Source of the DNA: Pseudoxanthomonas kaohsiungensis
Lineage (GTDB): Bacteria; Pseudomonadota; Gammaproteobacteria; Xanthomonadales; Xanthomonadaceae
Assembly (NCBI RefSeq): GCF_010211765.1
Contig: NZ_PDWO01000023.1
Location: forward strand, 1 to 36,586
DNA length: 36,586 nucleotides
Direction: 5' to 3'
Shown here: in pieces, positions 23,510 through 35,330 of the stretch
How the letters are laid out: each line of letters opens with the position of its first letter
Numbering within the stretch: the stretch's first letter is position 1
The notes under the pieces: generated by a model
The model's input: the letters and a program-made list of their open reading frames with translations, nothing else
The model's database searches: none
Told to the model about the DNA's origin: nothing
Position numbers and translations under genes: made by a program

Positions 23510-24157
23510 TCATGCCGCGGGTGCGGCGCCGTGGCGCCACGCCACCGGCGCGGGCGCCACCGGCGCCAGCCCGCGCTTCTCGGCCACGATCACCCGGCAG
23601 GCGCGCAACGGCCAGGCCGAGGCCTGTGCGCCCCGCGGCGGCGCCATCCGCCAGCCCGGGCCGATGAAACACGCCATGTCCACCTGCATCCCCTGCGAAC
23701 GCAGGTGCTGCTGCCATGCCGCGTGCGCGGGTGGAAGGTCGCGCGGCCGCCGCAACCGGTACGGGCTCCATGGATTGACCAGGAACAGCCACAGGCGACC
23801 GCCATCGACCAGCACGCGCGCGCATTCCTCCACCAGCGCGGCGGCACCACGCGGCCCCGGATGCTGGAGCACTACGTCGCCCAGGCATTCGTTCGGCAGG
23901 GGCAGCGGCAGGCCGCAGCGCACGGTGCCGCCGTAGCCGGCGCCGCGCTCGTGCAGCAGCAGCCCGCGAGGTGGTGGTCGGGGCCAGTCGTCGGCGGCGA
24001 CCGAAGACTCCGGCGCCAGCCACAACCACGGGCGCGCCGGGCGGCTGGCCAGCTGGGCGGCCAGCCAGCGCCGCTCCTCGGCCAGCAGCCACTGCGCCTC
24101 CTTTCCGCTGAACCGGAGCGAGGCGCCGGGTTGACGGCTGGACACGACGGCGGGCAT
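23510..24157 (-). CDS. YafS-like SAM-dependent methyltransferase
   Basis: This 215-residue protein sits between gloB and rnhA, the place of E. coli yafS. The recognisable class I methyltransferase part is the middle: [46 protein letters not shown], i.e. motif IV and the post-IV helix-strand. The usual glycine-rich motif I is not evident ([15 protein letters not shown] is in its place), so SAM binding may be weakened or different. The substrate is unknown. TAGAAT ends 7 bases before the ATG. Its start is only 12 bases from the divergent gloB start. Confidence 0.8.
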   Translation of the reverse strand: MPAVVSSRQPGASLRFSGKEAQWLLAEERRWLAAQLASRPARPWLWLAPESSVAADDWPRPPPRGLLLHERGAGYGGTVRCGLPLPLPNECLGDVVLQHPGPRGAAALVEECARVLVDGGRLWLFLVNPWSPYRLRRPRDLPPAHAAWQQHLRSQGMQVDMACFIGPGWRMAPPRGAQASAWPLRACRVIVAEKRGLAPVAPAPVAWRHGAAPAA

Positions 24158-24164
24158 GGTCGCG

Positions 24165-24170
24165 ATTCTA
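24165..24170 (-). promoter_or_regulatory. Candidate -10 box, leaderless methyltransferase message
   Basis: TAGAAT on the minus strand ends 7 bases before the methyltransferase ATG, placing the transcription start at the start codon. The same hexamer occurs upstream of tRNA-Lys, tRNA-Leu and ffs. No convincing -35 is visible in the overlapping gloB coding sequence. Confidence 0.45.
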
Positions 24171-24931
24171 TGCGACTCAGTGCATTGCCCGCATTCGAGG
24201 ACAACTACATCTGGGTCCTGCGGGACGCGCGGCGCGCGCTCGTGGTCGACCCGGGCGACGCTGCGCCGGTGCTGGCCGCGGCCAGCGAGGGCCTGGAGCC
24301 GACGGCGATCCTGCTGACCCACCACCATCCCGACCATTGCGGCGGAGTGCCGGCCCTGCTGGAACGCTGGCCCGGGCTGCCGGTGTTCGCGCCGGACGAC
24401 AGCCGCATCGCGCTGGATTGCGAACGGGTCGGCGAAGGCTCGCGCCTGCAGCTGCTCGACCAACACGTGCGCGTGCTGTCGGTGCCGGGCCACACCCGCA
24501 GCCATGTCGCCTACCTCGTGCACGGCCACCTGTTCTGCGGCGACACGCTCTTCAGCCTCGGCTGCGGTCGGATGTTCGAAGGCACCGCCGCGCAGATGCA
24601 CGGATCCCTGCAGCGCCTGGCCGCGTTGCCCGGCGACACGCGCGTGTGCTGCGGGCACGAATACACCCTGGCCAACGCGCGCTTCGCCTGCGAGGTCGAG
24701 CCGGACAATGCCGCCCTGGCCCTGCGCCGCGCCGAGGCCGTGCGCCAGCGCGCGTCCGCCGTTCCCACCCTGCCCACCACGCTCGCCAGCGAACGCGACT
24801 GCAATCCCTTCCTGCGCTGCGACATCGCGACGGTCAGGGATGCGGTTGCGCACCGGCTCGGCCGTGCGCCGGCCGACGAGGTGGAGACTTTTGCCGCGCT
24901 GCGCGGCTGGAAGGACGAATTCCGCGGATGA
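24170..24931 (+). CDS. gloB: Hydroxyacylglutathione hydrolase (glyoxalase II)
   Basis: This 253-residue zinc enzyme hydrolyses S-D-lactoylglutathione to D-lactate and glutathione, completing methylglyoxal detoxification. The metal ligands are THHHPDHCGG (H51, H53, D55, H56), H108 in VPGHTRSH, D125 in FCGDTLFSLGCGR and H163 in CCGHEYT. The C-terminal helical glutathione-binding region (NPFLRCD) is present. There is no Shine-Dalgarno in the 12-base gap upstream. The stop overlaps the next gene by ATGA. Confidence 0.96.
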   Translation: MRLSALPAFEDNYIWVLRDARRALVVDPGDAAPVLAAASEGLEPTAILLTHHHPDHCGGVPALLERWPGLPVFAPDDSRIALDCERVGEGSRLQLLDQHVRVLSVPGHTRSHVAYLVHGHLFCGDTLFSLGCGRMFEGTAAQMHGSLQRLAALPGDTRVCCGHEYTLANARFACEVEPDNAALALRRAEAVRQRASAVPTLPTTLASERDCNPFLRCDIATVRDAVAHRLGRAPADEVETFAALRGWKDEFRG

Positions 24932-26154
24932 CCCCCGATCGCCTCGCTTTGCCCGCCCTCCTGCTGGCGGCGGCCCTGATGCTGCAAGGCTGCGCGACAG
25001 CGCCTTCGGTGCCTGCCGGCCAGGAATCCGGCACGGACGCGGGTGCCGGCACGCCTGCCGGAACGGCATCCGCCCAGGCTCCCCCGCAGGCAGGCGTGGC
25101 CGACGCCGCCACGCACGCGCAACCGACTACGGAAGCCGCCTCCACGCCAGGCGCCGGGCCAGCTCCGGCGGACAGCGGGCTGGCGATCTACGAAGCGTTC
25201 CTGGCAGGCCTGGCCGAACCCGGCTGCGACAACGCCCAGGCGCGCTGGCGCAAGCACTTCGCGCATGCACCCCGGCGCCTGGGCCAGGTGGATTCGGACA
25301 CCTTGATGCTGTTCGGCTTCGTCGTCGATTCGCTGCGCGAGGCGGGGCTGCCCACCGAATTCGCGCTGGTCCCGTTCATCGAGAGCGGCTACGCGCCTGG
25401 CGCCAGGAGCAAGGCGGGCCCGGCCGGGATGTGGCAGTTCGTCGGCGTGACCGCGCGCCACCATGGCATCCGTATCGAGCCGGGCTATGACGCGCGGCTG
25501 TCGCCAGCCGAATCCACGCGCGCGGCGGTGCAGTACCTGAAGTCGCTGCACCAGCGCTTCGAGGGCAACTGGCGGCTGACCGCGATGGCGTACAACGCCG
25601 GCGAATATCGTGTACTGAATGCCCTGCGCAAGAGCGGCGCCGAGGCGGCGACCGCCACGCCCGCCACCCTGAAGGGCCTGGCGCCGGTGACTTACGCCTA
25701 CGCCGAAAAACTGCATGCGCTGGCCTGCCTGGTCGAGGAAGCGGGCGAACAGCCGCAATGGCGTGCCGGCCTCGACCAGCCGGTGGTGCGGCTGCAGGCG
25801 CGCCCGCTGGAGGGCGCGCGGTCGCTCGATGCGTGGGCACGCAGCCATGGGCAGGACGCCGCCACCCTGCGCCGGCTGAACCCCTCGCTGGCCGGGCGCT
25901 GGCCAAGCCGCGGCGCACCCTGGGCCCTGGTTCCGGCGAACGCGGTGGCGGCGCCGGCATCGACCGTCGACTCCGGGCCCGTGCCGGACGACGCGGAACA
26001 TGCGGCAACGCAGGCCACCCATACCGTGCGCAAGGGCGATTCGGCCTGGAGCATCGCCAAGCGCTACGGCGTCAGCACGCGGCGCCTGCTCGAACTCAAC
26101 GGCCTGCAGGCGACCAGCGTGCTACGCCCGGGCATGGTGCTGCGAGTGCAGTGA
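24928..26154 (+). CDS. mltD: MltD-like membrane-bound lytic murein transglycosylase
   Basis: This 408-residue lipoprotein has the lipobox LQGC with C22 as the lipidated cysteine, followed by an Ala/Pro/Gly-rich linker to about residue 85. The SLT domain has the catalytic E152 in VPFIESGYAPGARSKAGPAGMWQF and the AYNAGEYRV motif. One LysM domain at the C terminus (HTVRKGDSAWSIAKRYGVS) binds peptidoglycan; E. coli MltD has more LysM copies. It is translationally coupled to gloB, the same gene order as gloB-mltD in E. coli. Confidence 0.92.
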   Translation: MTPDRLALPALLLAAALMLQGCATAPSVPAGQESGTDAGAGTPAGTASAQAPPQAGVADAATHAQPTTEAASTPGAGPAPADSGLAIYEAFLAGLAEPGCDNAQARWRKHFAHAPRRLGQVDSDTLMLFGFVVDSLREAGLPTEFALVPFIESGYAPGARSKAGPAGMWQFVGVTARHHGIRIEPGYDARLSPAESTRAAVQYLKSLHQRFEGNWRLTAMAYNAGEYRVLNALRKSGAEAATATPATLKGLAPVTYAYAEKLHALACLVEEAGEQPQWRAGLDQPVVRLQARPLEGARSLDAWARSHGQDAATLRRLNPSLAGRWPSRGAPWALVPANAVAAPASTVDSGPVPDDAEHAATQATHTVRKGDSAWSIAKRYGVSTRRLLELNGLQATSVLRPGMVLRVQ

Positions 26155-26240
26155 CGTCCAGCCGCATGCATCGCCGGGACCACCGGCAACCGTGCAGCGT
26201 TGCGCCCGCTCCGCGATCGCGATGCCCAGCCAAGTACGTC

Positions 26241-26271
26241 GAAGGGCGCGGAGACATGCTCCGCGCCCTTC
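26241..26271. terminator. Bidirectional hairpin between mltD and ppiD
   Basis: A perfect 13-bp stem, GAAGGGCGCGGAG with CTCCGCGCCCTTC around an ACATG loop, lies between the two convergent genes. There is no T-run on either side, so termination efficiency is uncertain. Confidence 0.6.
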
Positions 26272-26329
26272 GCGTCGCCAGCCATCGTCACGTCCGCCGG
26301 TCGGCGAACGCGGCGATGCGGTCAGCCAG

Positions 26330-28306
26330 TCAAAGCTGGCTTTCCTCGACCTGCACCTCGAAGCGCTTGCGCACCTCGCGCACATAGGCTTCGGCGGCCG
26401 CGCCTCCGTCGATCTGCTCGAACTGGTTGCGCAGCATGTCGCGCTGCTGCGCCTGCAGTTCCGCCGGGTCACCCGGATGCACCGCGGTGACGCTGAACAG
26501 CGCCTGGCGCCCGTCCGGCAGCGAGAAGCGGCCGGCCGCCGGCTTGCCTTCGCCCGGGGCGGCCACGGCGAAGATCGCCCGGTTGGCCTCGGGCGACGGC
26601 GCCGGAACGCCGCGCGGAAGGCCCGGCAAGGGCGCGGTTTCGGCACCCACCGACGCGGCCACCGCACTCATCGCTTCGCCCGACTGCAGGCGCTTGACCA
26701 GCGCGTCGGCGGCGGCGATCGCGGCCTTCTCGCGACGGTCGGCGCGGATCGCAGCGATCACCTGGTCGCGCACCTCGGCCAGCGGCCGCGGCTGCTCCGG
26801 GGTATGTTCGAGCACGCGCACCACTACGCTGTGCTCCGGACCCAGCTCGATCGGATCGCTGGCGGTACCGTCCTGGATCATCGCCTCGGAGAAGGCGGCC
26901 TTCTTCACCTCCGGCGATGCACCGATGCCGACGGTGTCGTCGCGGGTGAACGGACCGAGCTTCTGCACCTGCAGGCCGACCTGTTCGGCCGCCGGGGCCA
27001 GCGACGACGGGTTCTGGTAGACCAGGTCGGTCAGCCGGCCGGTGAGGTCGCTGAAGGCGCGCTCGCGGTCGGCCTGGGCCTGTTCGCGCGCCAGCTCCTC
27101 GCGGGCCTGCTCGAACGGCACCTGCGCGCCCTGCTTGAGCTCGCGCAGCTGCAGCACGTGGAAGCCGAAGTCGGTCTTCACCGGGCCGCGCACCTCGCCC
27201 GGCTGCATCGCGAACAGGGCCTCCTCGAACGGCGCCACCATGGCGCCGCGCTCGACCCAGCCCAGGTCGCCGCCGCTGTCGCGCGAACCCGGATCCTCGG
27301 AATTGGCCTTGGCCAGCGCGGCGAAATCGGCGCCCGGCGCCTTGGCCTCCTCCGCCAGCCGCTGTGCCTTTTCTTCGGCGGCCTTCAGCGCGGCCGCATC
27401 GGCACCGGCGTCCACGCGCACCAGGATGTGCGATGCCAGCCGCTGCTCCGGCTCGACGAAACGCGCTTTCTCTTCGTCATAGCGCTTGCGCAGCGTGGCC
27501 TCGTCGGCCGGCGCCGGCGCCGGCAGGCGGCTGCCGTCGACTTCCACGTACTCGATGGTGACGGACTCTGGCCGGGTGAAATCGGCCGGATGGGCGTCGT
27601 ACCACGCCTTGATCTCCTCGTCGCCGACCGGAGCCGTGTCCTCGGGCGTGGCTGGCAGCAGCGCCAGTTCCACGTCCCTTTTCTCGCCGGACAGGCGCAC
27701 GATGCGGTCGAACTCGGCATCGGTCACGAACGCGGACGTACCCACCGCCAGCGGGATCAGCGACTGCTGCAGCGATTCGCGCACCAGTTCCTGGAACTGC
27801 TCGGGCGTGCGCGCGGGCACCTGCGAGGCCAGCGCCAGCTGGTAGCGATTGGGGTCGAACTTGCCGTCGACCTGGAAGGCCGGGATCGTGGCGATGTACT
27901 CGCGCACCGCGTCGTCGCCGACGACCACGCCGGCGCGCTCGGCGGCCAGCTGCAGGGCCTTTTCGTCGATCAGTTGGTCCAGGACCCTGCGCTTGTTCTC
28001 CACCGTCTCGAACGTGCGCGGATCGAACGCCTCGCCCTGCTCCTGGCGCTGGCGCATGCGCTCCTGTTCGAAGCGCTGGCGGAACTCGTTGACGCCGACC
28101 TCGCGGTGTTCCCAGAACATCGACACCGGCCACCAGCCGGGCGCGCCCTCCCACCATTTCGGCGGCGCCTTGACCTGGGCCACGTTGTTGGCACCCACGC
28201 CACCGAGGTAGCTGTGGTCGATCACGAACAGGAAGGGAACCATCAGCAGCGCGATGATGATCGTGGCGACCCATCCCGATGTCCGGTCGCGAAGTTTCTG
28301 CAGCAT
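26330..28306 (-). CDS. ppiD: Periplasmic folding chaperone PpiD
   Basis: This 658-residue protein is anchored in the inner membrane by one N-terminal helix (TIIIALLMVPFLFVI, about residues 15-30), with the rest periplasmic; it assists newly exported proteins at the Sec translocon. SurA-like helical segments cover about 40-270. One parvulin domain at about 290-390 shows RLASHILVRV, GGDLGWVERGAMVAPFEEALF and TDFGFHVLQLRE. A second, degenerate C-terminal region follows. The position downstream of hupB matches E. coli, but two tRNA genes separate them here. Confidence 0.94.
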   Translation of the reverse strand: MLQKLRDRTSGWVATIIIALLMVPFLFVIDHSYLGGVGANNVAQVKAPPKWWEGAPGWWPVSMFWEHREVGVNEFRQRFEQERMRQRQEQGEAFDPRTFETVENKRRVLDQLIDEKALQLAAERAGVVVGDDAVREYIATIPAFQVDGKFDPNRYQLALASQVPARTPEQFQELVRESLQQSLIPLAVGTSAFVTDAEFDRIVRLSGEKRDVELALLPATPEDTAPVGDEEIKAWYDAHPADFTRPESVTIEYVEVDGSRLPAPAPADEATLRKRYDEEKARFVEPEQRLASHILVRVDAGADAAALKAAEEKAQRLAEEAKAPGADFAALAKANSEDPGSRDSGGDLGWVERGAMVAPFEEALFAMQPGEVRGPVKTDFGFHVLQLRELKQGAQVPFEQAREELAREQAQADRERAFSDLTGRLTDLVYQNPSSLAPAAEQVGLQVQKLGPFTRDDTVGIGASPEVKKAAFSEAMIQDGTASDPIELGPEHSVVVRVLEHTPEQPRPLAEVRDQVIAAIRADRREKAAIAAADALVKRLQSGEAMSAVAASVGAETAPLPGLPRGVPAPSPEANRAIFAVAAPGEGKPAAGRFSLPDGRQALFSVTAVHPGDPAELQAQQRDMLRNQFEQIDGGAAAEAYVREVRKRFEVQVEESQL

Positions 28307-28424
28307 TGTGCGGCCCAGTCAGATAAGCGTTGGAAGACAAGCGGCGCAGTGTAACCCGACGCGGCGCCCTAGTCGGCGTGCGCGCCGGCGCCGGCCGCAG
28401 GGCGGCTCCGGCGCCGTTCCGGGC

Positions 28425-28461
28425 CCGAAAAGAGAAAGGCCCCCGCTTTCGCGGGGGCCTT
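28425..28461 (-). terminator. Terminator after tRNA-Asp
   Basis: On the minus strand, AAGGCCCCCGC, a GAAA tetraloop and GCGGGGGCCTT form a perfect 11-bp stem (28436-28461), followed by TCTCTTTTC. It ends the hupB/tRNA-Val/tRNA-Asp side before ppiD. Confidence 0.92.
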
Positions 28462-28469
28462 CCAGATAG

Positions 28470-28546
28470 TGGCGGAGTGGACGGGACTCGAACCCGCGAC
28501 CTCCGGCGTGACAGGCCAGCATTCTAACCGACTGAACTACCACTCC
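28470..28546 (-). tRNA. tRNA-Asp(GTC)
   Basis: Acceptor GGAGTGG pairs with CCACTCC, and CCA is encoded. The anticodon loop CTGTCAC gives GTC. D arm, T arm (CGGGTTCGAGTCCCG) and the 77-base length are canonical. Confidence 0.96.
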
Positions 28547-28560
28547 GCATCGAGACAGCT

Positions 28561-28566
28561 ATTGTA
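28561..28566 (-). promoter_or_regulatory. Candidate -10 box of tRNA-Asp
   Basis: TACAAT (five of six consensus bases) on the minus strand lies 14 bases before the tRNA-Asp 5' end. A -35 at the right spacing is poor, so read-through from hupB/tRNA-Val is an alternative. Confidence 0.45.
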
Positions 28567-28629
28567 CGTTGGCTGCGGCATCCGCGCTAGACCATCGAAC
28601 AATTTTTTTACCGCGCCGCACCGGAAAAC

Positions 28630-28704
28630 TGGTGGGTGCTGAGGGTTTCGAACCCCCGACCCTCGCCTTGTAAGGGCGACGCTCTACCGCTGAGCTAAGC
28701 ACCC
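28630..28704 (-). tRNA. tRNA-Val(TAC)
   Basis: Acceptor GGGTGCT pairs with AGCACCC, and CCA is encoded. The anticodon stem-loop TCGCC-CTTACAA-GGCGA gives TAC. It starts 34 bases after the hupB stop, with the 14-bp palindrome GGGTGCATGCACCC at 28705-28718 in the gap. Confidence 0.95.
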
Positions 28705-28738
28705 GGGTGCATGCACCCTGCCCTTGGCGGCGGGTCGA

Positions 28739-29011
28739 TTAGTTTACAGCGTCCTTCAGGGCCTTGCCAGCCTTGAACGCGGGGTTCTTCGAGGCCTTGA
28801 TCTTGATGGTCTCGCCGGTCTTCGGGTTGCGGCCGGTACGGGCGGCGCGCTTGCGGACCTGGAAGGTTCCGAAGCCCACCAGCGTCACCGCGTCGCCCTT
28901 CTTCAGCGCCTTGGTGATGCTGTTGATGACCGCATCCACCGCACGGGCGGCCTCGGCCTTGGTGACTTCGGCTTCGATGGAGACGGCATCGACCAGATCG
29001 GTTTTGTTCAT
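28739..29011 (-). CDS. hupB: DNA-binding protein HU-beta
   Basis: This 90-residue nucleoid protein begins [11 protein letters not shown]. The DNA-binding arm [14 protein letters not shown] includes the intercalating Pro in RNP, and [17 protein letters not shown] is the family signature. The length is that of HU subunits. GGGAGC precedes the ATG. It sits between lon and ppiD as in E. coli, followed by tRNA-Val on the same strand. Confidence 0.97.
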   Translation of the reverse strand: MNKTDLVDAVSIEAEVTKAEAARAVDAVINSITKALKKGDAVTLVGFGTFQVRKRAARTGRNPKTGETIKIKASKNPAFKAGKALKDAVN

Positions 29012-29169
29012 TCGTTTTGCTCCCTGTGCGGCCGCGCCGCGAGATGGGTGACCGGGACCCGCACTATGCAGGGCGACCCCGTTGGTCCGGTGCCACCGCG
29101 CAGCCTCGGCCGCCGGCGGGTGCGCCCGTTATACAGGGCGCCGCCCCCCTGCGGCAAGCTGGAAATGCA

Positions 29170-29202
29170 GCAACGGCGCGGGTTTTGACCCCGCGCCGTT
29201 GC
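29170..29202 (-). terminator. Hairpin terminator after lon
   Basis: A perfect 13-bp stem, GCAACGGCGCGGG with CCCGCGCCGTTGC, begins 18 bases past the lon stop on the minus strand. The T-tract is weak (GCATTTCC). The rest of the 208-base gap to hupB must hold the hupB promoter, which I could not identify. Confidence 0.65.
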
Positions 29203-29219
29203 ATTCGCACGACCGTTCC

Positions 29220-31688
<2,469 letters not shown>

Positions 31689-31736
31689 GCAGGCTCCGGG
31701 GGTGTGGGGATGACGGCAGCGGCCGTCCTGCCCCCG

Positions 31737-31765
31737 TTATGGGGTCAACCCGCGGGCGTTGCAAG
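31737..31765 (-). promoter_or_regulatory. Sigma-32-type heat-shock promoter of lon
   Basis: On the minus strand, CTTGCAA (31759-31765) and CCCCATAA (31737-31744) are 14 bases apart, close to the RpoH consensus CTTGAAA and CCCCATnT. The implied leader is about 40 bases. Confidence 0.75.
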
Positions 31766-31800
31766 AAGCGGCCCTGTTTTCCTTTTCCATCAACCGGATA

Positions 31801-31832
31801 GAAGAAGCCCCGGGCGTCGCCGGGGCTTCTTC
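31801..31832 (-). terminator. Terminator after clpX
   Basis: A perfect 13-bp stem, GAAGAAGCCCCGG with CCGGGGCTTCTTC around a 6-base loop, starts 23 bases past the clpX stop and precedes the lon promoter. The stem ends in CTTCTTC, giving a partial T-tract. Confidence 0.8.
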
Positions 31833-31855
31833 AACTTCCTGAACAGAAACTCGAC

Positions 31856-33142
31856 CTACTCGGCCGAGGCCACCTTAGGCGTGGCCGGCGGCGTTTCGTA
31901 GATCAGGTAGGGCTCGGTCTTGTGCTCGATCACCGACTCGTCGACCACGACCTTGCTGACATTTTCCTTCGACGGCAAGTCGTACATCGTGTCCAGCAGC
32001 ACCGACTCGACGATGGTGCGCAGGCCGCGGGCGCCGGTCTTGCGCTTGAGCGCCTTGCGGGCGATGGCCGCCAGGGCGTCCGGCCGGAACTCCAGCTCCA
32101 CCCCTTCCATCTCGAACAGCTTGCGGAACTGCTTGGTGATGGCGTTCTTCGGCTCGGTCAGGATCTTGACCAGCGCCGGCTCGTCCAGCTCCTCGAGCGT
32201 CGCCACCACCGGCAGGCGGCCGACGAACTCGGGGATCAGGCCGAACTTGATCAGGTCCTCCGGCTCGACCTCGGCCAGCAGCTTGCCGGTGTCGGCCTTG
32301 CGCGCCTGGCTCTTCACCTTGGCGCCGAAACCAATGCCGCCGGCCTCGGTGCTGCGCTGCTGGATGATCTTGTCCAGCCCGGCGAACGCACCACCGACGA
32401 TGAACAGGATGTTCTTGGTGTCGACCTGCAGGAATTCCTGCTGCGGGTGCTTGCGTCCGCCCTGGGGCGGCACGCTGGCCACGGTGCCCTCGATCAGCTT
32501 CAGCAGGGCCTGCTGCACGCCCTCGCCGGACACGTCGCGGGTGATCGACGGGTTCTCGCTCTTGCGCGAGATCTTGTCGATCTCGTCGATGTAGACGATG
32601 CCCTGCTGCGCCTTGTCGACGTCGTAGTCGCACTTCTGCAGCAGCTTCTGGATGATGTTCTCCACGTCCTCGCCGACGTAGCCGGCTTCGGTCAGCGTGG
32701 TCGCATCGGCAATGGTGAACGGCACGTTGAGCAGCCGCGCCAGCGTCTCGGCCAGCAGCGTCTTGCCCGAACCGGTCGGGCCGACGAGCAGGATGTTGGA
32801 CTTGGCGAGCTCGACGTCCTCGTTGCGCTGCCGGCTCTCGATCCGCTTGTAGTGGTTGTACACGGCGACGGCGAGCGTCTTCTTCGCCCGCTGCTGGCCG
32901 ATCACGTACTGGTCCAGGACCTCGAGGATCTCGCGCGGCTTGGGCAGCGAGCTGCGGGCGGACTGGGCCTTCTCTTCCAGCTCCTCGCGGATGATGTCGT
33001 TGCACAGCTCCACGCATTCATCGCAGATGAACACGCTCGGGCCCGCGATCAGCTTGCGGACCTCGTGCTGGCTCTTACCGCAGAACGAGCAGTAGAGGAT
33101 CTTGTTGCTGTCGCCGGAACGGCCTTGGCGGTCTTCACTCAT
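31856..33142 (-). CDS. clpX: ATP-dependent Clp protease ATPase subunit ClpX
   Basis: This 428-residue AAA+ unfoldase feeds substrates to ClpP. The N-terminal zinc-binding domain uses C18, C21, C40 and C43 (CSFCGKSQ and CDEC). Walker A is GPTGSGKT (120-127) and Walker [11 protein letters not shown]. The ClpP-contact loop appears as [12 protein letters not shown] (IGF-type loop upstream), and sensor motifs KTGARGLR are present. It lies 153 bases after clpP; that gap shows no clear promoter or terminator, so cotranscription is likely. Confidence 0.97.
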   Translation of the reverse strand: MSEDRQGRSGDSNKILYCSFCGKSQHEVRKLIAGPSVFICDECVELCNDIIREELEEKAQSARSSLPKPREILEVLDQYVIGQQRAKKTLAVAVYNHYKRIESRQRNEDVELAKSNILLVGPTGSGKTLLAETLARLLNVPFTIADATTLTEAGYVGEDVENIIQKLLQKCDYDVDKAQQGIVYIDEIDKISRKSENPSITRDVSGEGVQQALLKLIEGTVASVPPQGGRKHPQQEFLQVDTKNILFIVGGAFAGLDKIIQQRSTEAGGIGFGAKVKSQARKADTGKLLAEVEPEDLIKFGLIPEFVGRLPVVATLEELDEPALVKILTEPKNAITKQFRKLFEMEGVELEFRPDALAAIARKALKRKTGARGLRTIVESVLLDTMYDLPSKENVSKVVVDESVIEHKTEPYLIYETPPATPKVASAE

Positions 33143-33295
33143 GCTTCGTGTGTCCAGTATCGCAGCCCGTGTGAGACGGACTCCGGTTCGAGAATAGCAC
33201 AGGGCCGGAACCGCGCCAGCGGCGCTCCGGGCCTTGCGGAACGGGGGGCGGGACGGCCGCTGCAGACCGGCCCGCGAAGGGGGTGCCCAGCGGAC

Positions 33296-33925
33296 TCAAC
33301 CGGCCTGGATCGACTCGTCCGAGCGGCGCTCCAGCACCTCGTCGACCAGGCCGTACGCCTTGGCCTCGGCGGCACTCTTGAAGTTGTCCCGCTCGGTGTC
33401 GCGGGCGATGGTCTCGATCGACTGGCCCGTGTGGTAGGCCAGGATTTCGTTCAGCCTGGCGCGCATGCTCAGGATCTCGCGCGCGTGGATGTCGATGTCG
33501 GTGGCCTGGCCCTGGAAGCCGCCCAGCGGCTGGTGGATCATCACCCGCGAATTGGGCAGCGCATAACGCTTGCCCTTGGCACCGGCGGCCAGCAGCACCG
33601 CGCCCATGCTCGCCGCCTGGCCGACGCAGATCGTGCTCACGTCCGGCTTGATGTACTGCATGGTGTCGTAGATCGCCATGCCGGCGGTGACCAGGCCACC
33701 CGGCGAGTTGATGTACAGGCTGATGTCCTTCTCGGGGTTCTCGGCCTCCAGGAACAGCATCTGCGCGATGATCACGTTGGCGACGTGGTCCTCCACCGGG
33801 CCGACCAGGAAGATCACCCGCTCCTTCAGCAGGCGCGAGTAGATGTCGTAGGCGCGCTCGCCGCGGCTGGTCTGCTCGACCACCATCGGGACCAGGTTGA
33901 GGGCTTTGGTCGGGATCATGCTCAT
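33296..33925 (-). CDS. clpP: ATP-dependent Clp protease proteolytic subunit ClpP
   Basis: This 209-residue serine protease forms the tetradecameric barrel. The catalytic triad is S106 (QAASMGAVL), H131 ([10 protein letters not shown]) and D180 (DTERDNF). Met1 and Met3 are both possible starts; I chose the first because AGGAG lies 11 bases before it and 17 before the second. The N-terminal [22 protein letters not shown] contains the usual propeptide region. It follows tig on the same strand with a 22-bp palindrome between them. Confidence 0.97.
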   Translation of the reverse strand: MSMIPTKALNLVPMVVEQTSRGERAYDIYSRLLKERVIFLVGPVEDHVANVIIAQMLFLEAENPEKDISLYINSPGGLVTAGMAIYDTMQYIKPDVSTICVGQAASMGAVLLAAGAKGKRYALPNSRVMIHQPLGGFQGQATDIDIHAREILSMRARLNEILAYHTGQSIETIARDTERDNFKSAAEAKAYGLVDEVLERRSDESIQAG

Positions 33926-33966
33926 CGGTGCGTACGCTCCTGGGCGTGCCTGGATTCGGGGGTCTC

Positions 33967-33988
33967 GGCGCCCGGAATTCCGGGCGCC
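33967..33988. repeat. 22-bp perfect palindrome between tig and clpP
   Basis: GGCGCCCGGAATTCCGGGCGCC is perfectly self-complementary with no loop bases. In RNA it would fold as a strong hairpin between the tig stop and the clpP ribosome site. There is no T-tract, so it is not a standard terminator. Confidence 0.7.
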
Positions 33989-34034
33989 CTCGGGCAGCAT
34001 AGCGGTCGCGGCGGTCTGGCCGCACCCGCCGCCA

Positions 34035-35330
34035 TCATCCCCGGATCGCTTCCTGGAACGACAGCGGCGTGACCGTGTGCTGGGCGCGCTCGGCGATCCA
34101 GTCGATCACCTGCTCTTCCATCACCCGGTTCTGCAGTCCCCGCATCAACTGGGGGTCGTTGCGGTACATCTCAATGACCTGCTCGGGCTGCTCGTAGGTC
34201 GAGGCGATCAGGCGCAGGGTTTCGTTCACGCGCTTGGGGTCCAGGCGCAGGTCGTGGCGGCGGGCCACCTCGCCGACCAGCAGGCCGGCCAGCACGCGCT
34301 TGCGCGCCGGCTCCAGGAACGCCTCGTGGGCGTTGGCGGGAACCTGGCCGGGATCGCGACCGCCGCGGCGGACCTGATCCAACTGCTGGGCGAGCATGCC
34401 GCGGGCCTCGTTCTCGACCAGGCGCGGCGGCAGTTCCACGTGCGCCCAGGTCGAGGTCAACTGCTCGCCGACCTCGCGGCGCAGGCGCGCCATCAGCGCA
34501 CCCTTGAGCTCACGCTCCAGGTTGCTGCGGATGTCGTCACGGAACTTGTCCATCTGCCCGCTGCGCACCCCGAAGCTCTTGATGAACGCCGCGTCCACCT
34601 CCGGCAGAACCGGCTCGGAGACCTGGGCCAGGGTCACGTGCACCTGGGCGGTCTTGCCGGCCAGCTGCGGCTGGCGCCAGCCTTCCGGGAAGGCGACGTC
34701 GATGATGCCTTCCACGCCCGGCTGCAGTCCGGCCAGCGCGCTCTCCAGCGCGGGCAGGAGCTGGCCCGAGCCGATCACCGCGCTGAACTGCTCCACGCCC
34801 TCGGCGGGCTGGCGGAAATCCTCGAACTGGGTCCATAACGCGCCGGCGACCAGGTCGCCTTCCTTCGCCGCGCGCTCGACCTTGTTCCAGGTGCGGCGCT
34901 GCAGGCGCAGGTTCTCGATCATCTGGTCGATGTCGGCGTCGGTGACCTCGGCGGTATTGCGCACGACCGTCAGCTTGGTCACGTCGACATCGCCGAAGTC
35001 CGGCACCACCTCGAAAGTGGCCACGAACTCCAGGTCGCCATCGCCGGCGCGGTCGATGCGCGGATTGCCTGCCAGGCGCAGGTCGTGCTCGCGCACTGCA
35101 GAGTCGAAGGTCTGGCGCACCAGGCCGCCGAGCACTTCAGCCTTGACCTGCTCGCCGAAGCGCTGCTCGATCACCTTGGCCGGGATCTTGCCCGGGCGGA
35201 AGCCCTTCATCTTCGCGGTGCGCGCGATCTCGCGCAGGCGGCCGCTGACGCCGGACTCCAGCTGCTCCGCCGGCAGGCTGAAGTTCATGCGGCGCTCGAG
35301 GTTGCCGGTGGATTCGACGGAAACTTGCAT
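34035..35330 (-). CDS. tig: Trigger factor
   Basis: This 431-residue ribosome-bound chaperone has the ribosome-binding signature GFRPGKIP at 43-50. The FKBP-like peptidyl-prolyl isomerase domain spans about 155-245 ([16 protein letters not shown] to [14 protein letters not shown]), and the helical substrate-binding C-terminal arms follow. AGGAG precedes the ATG at 35330, where the conserved MQVSVE begins; the reading frame stays open further upstream but without family sequence. It is first in the order tig-clpP-clpX-lon. Bases 35331-35481 hold its leader, without a clear promoter. Confidence 0.96.
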   Translation of the reverse strand: MQVSVESTGNLERRMNFSLPAEQLESGVSGRLREIARTAKMKGFRPGKIPAKVIEQRFGEQVKAEVLGGLVRQTFDSAVREHDLRLAGNPRIDRAGDGDLEFVATFEVVPDFGDVDVTKLTVVRNTAEVTDADIDQMIENLRLQRRTWNKVERAAKEGDLVAGALWTQFEDFRQPAEGVEQFSAVIGSGQLLPALESALAGLQPGVEGIIDVAFPEGWRQPQLAGKTAQVHVTLAQVSEPVLPEVDAAFIKSFGVRSGQMDKFRDDIRSNLERELKGALMARLRREVGEQLTSTWAHVELPPRLVENEARGMLAQQLDQVRRGGRDPGQVPANAHEAFLEPARKRVLAGLLVGEVARRHDLRLDPKRVNETLRLIASTYEQPEQVIEMYRNDPQLMRGLQNRVMEEQVIDWIAERAQHTVTPLSFQEAIRG

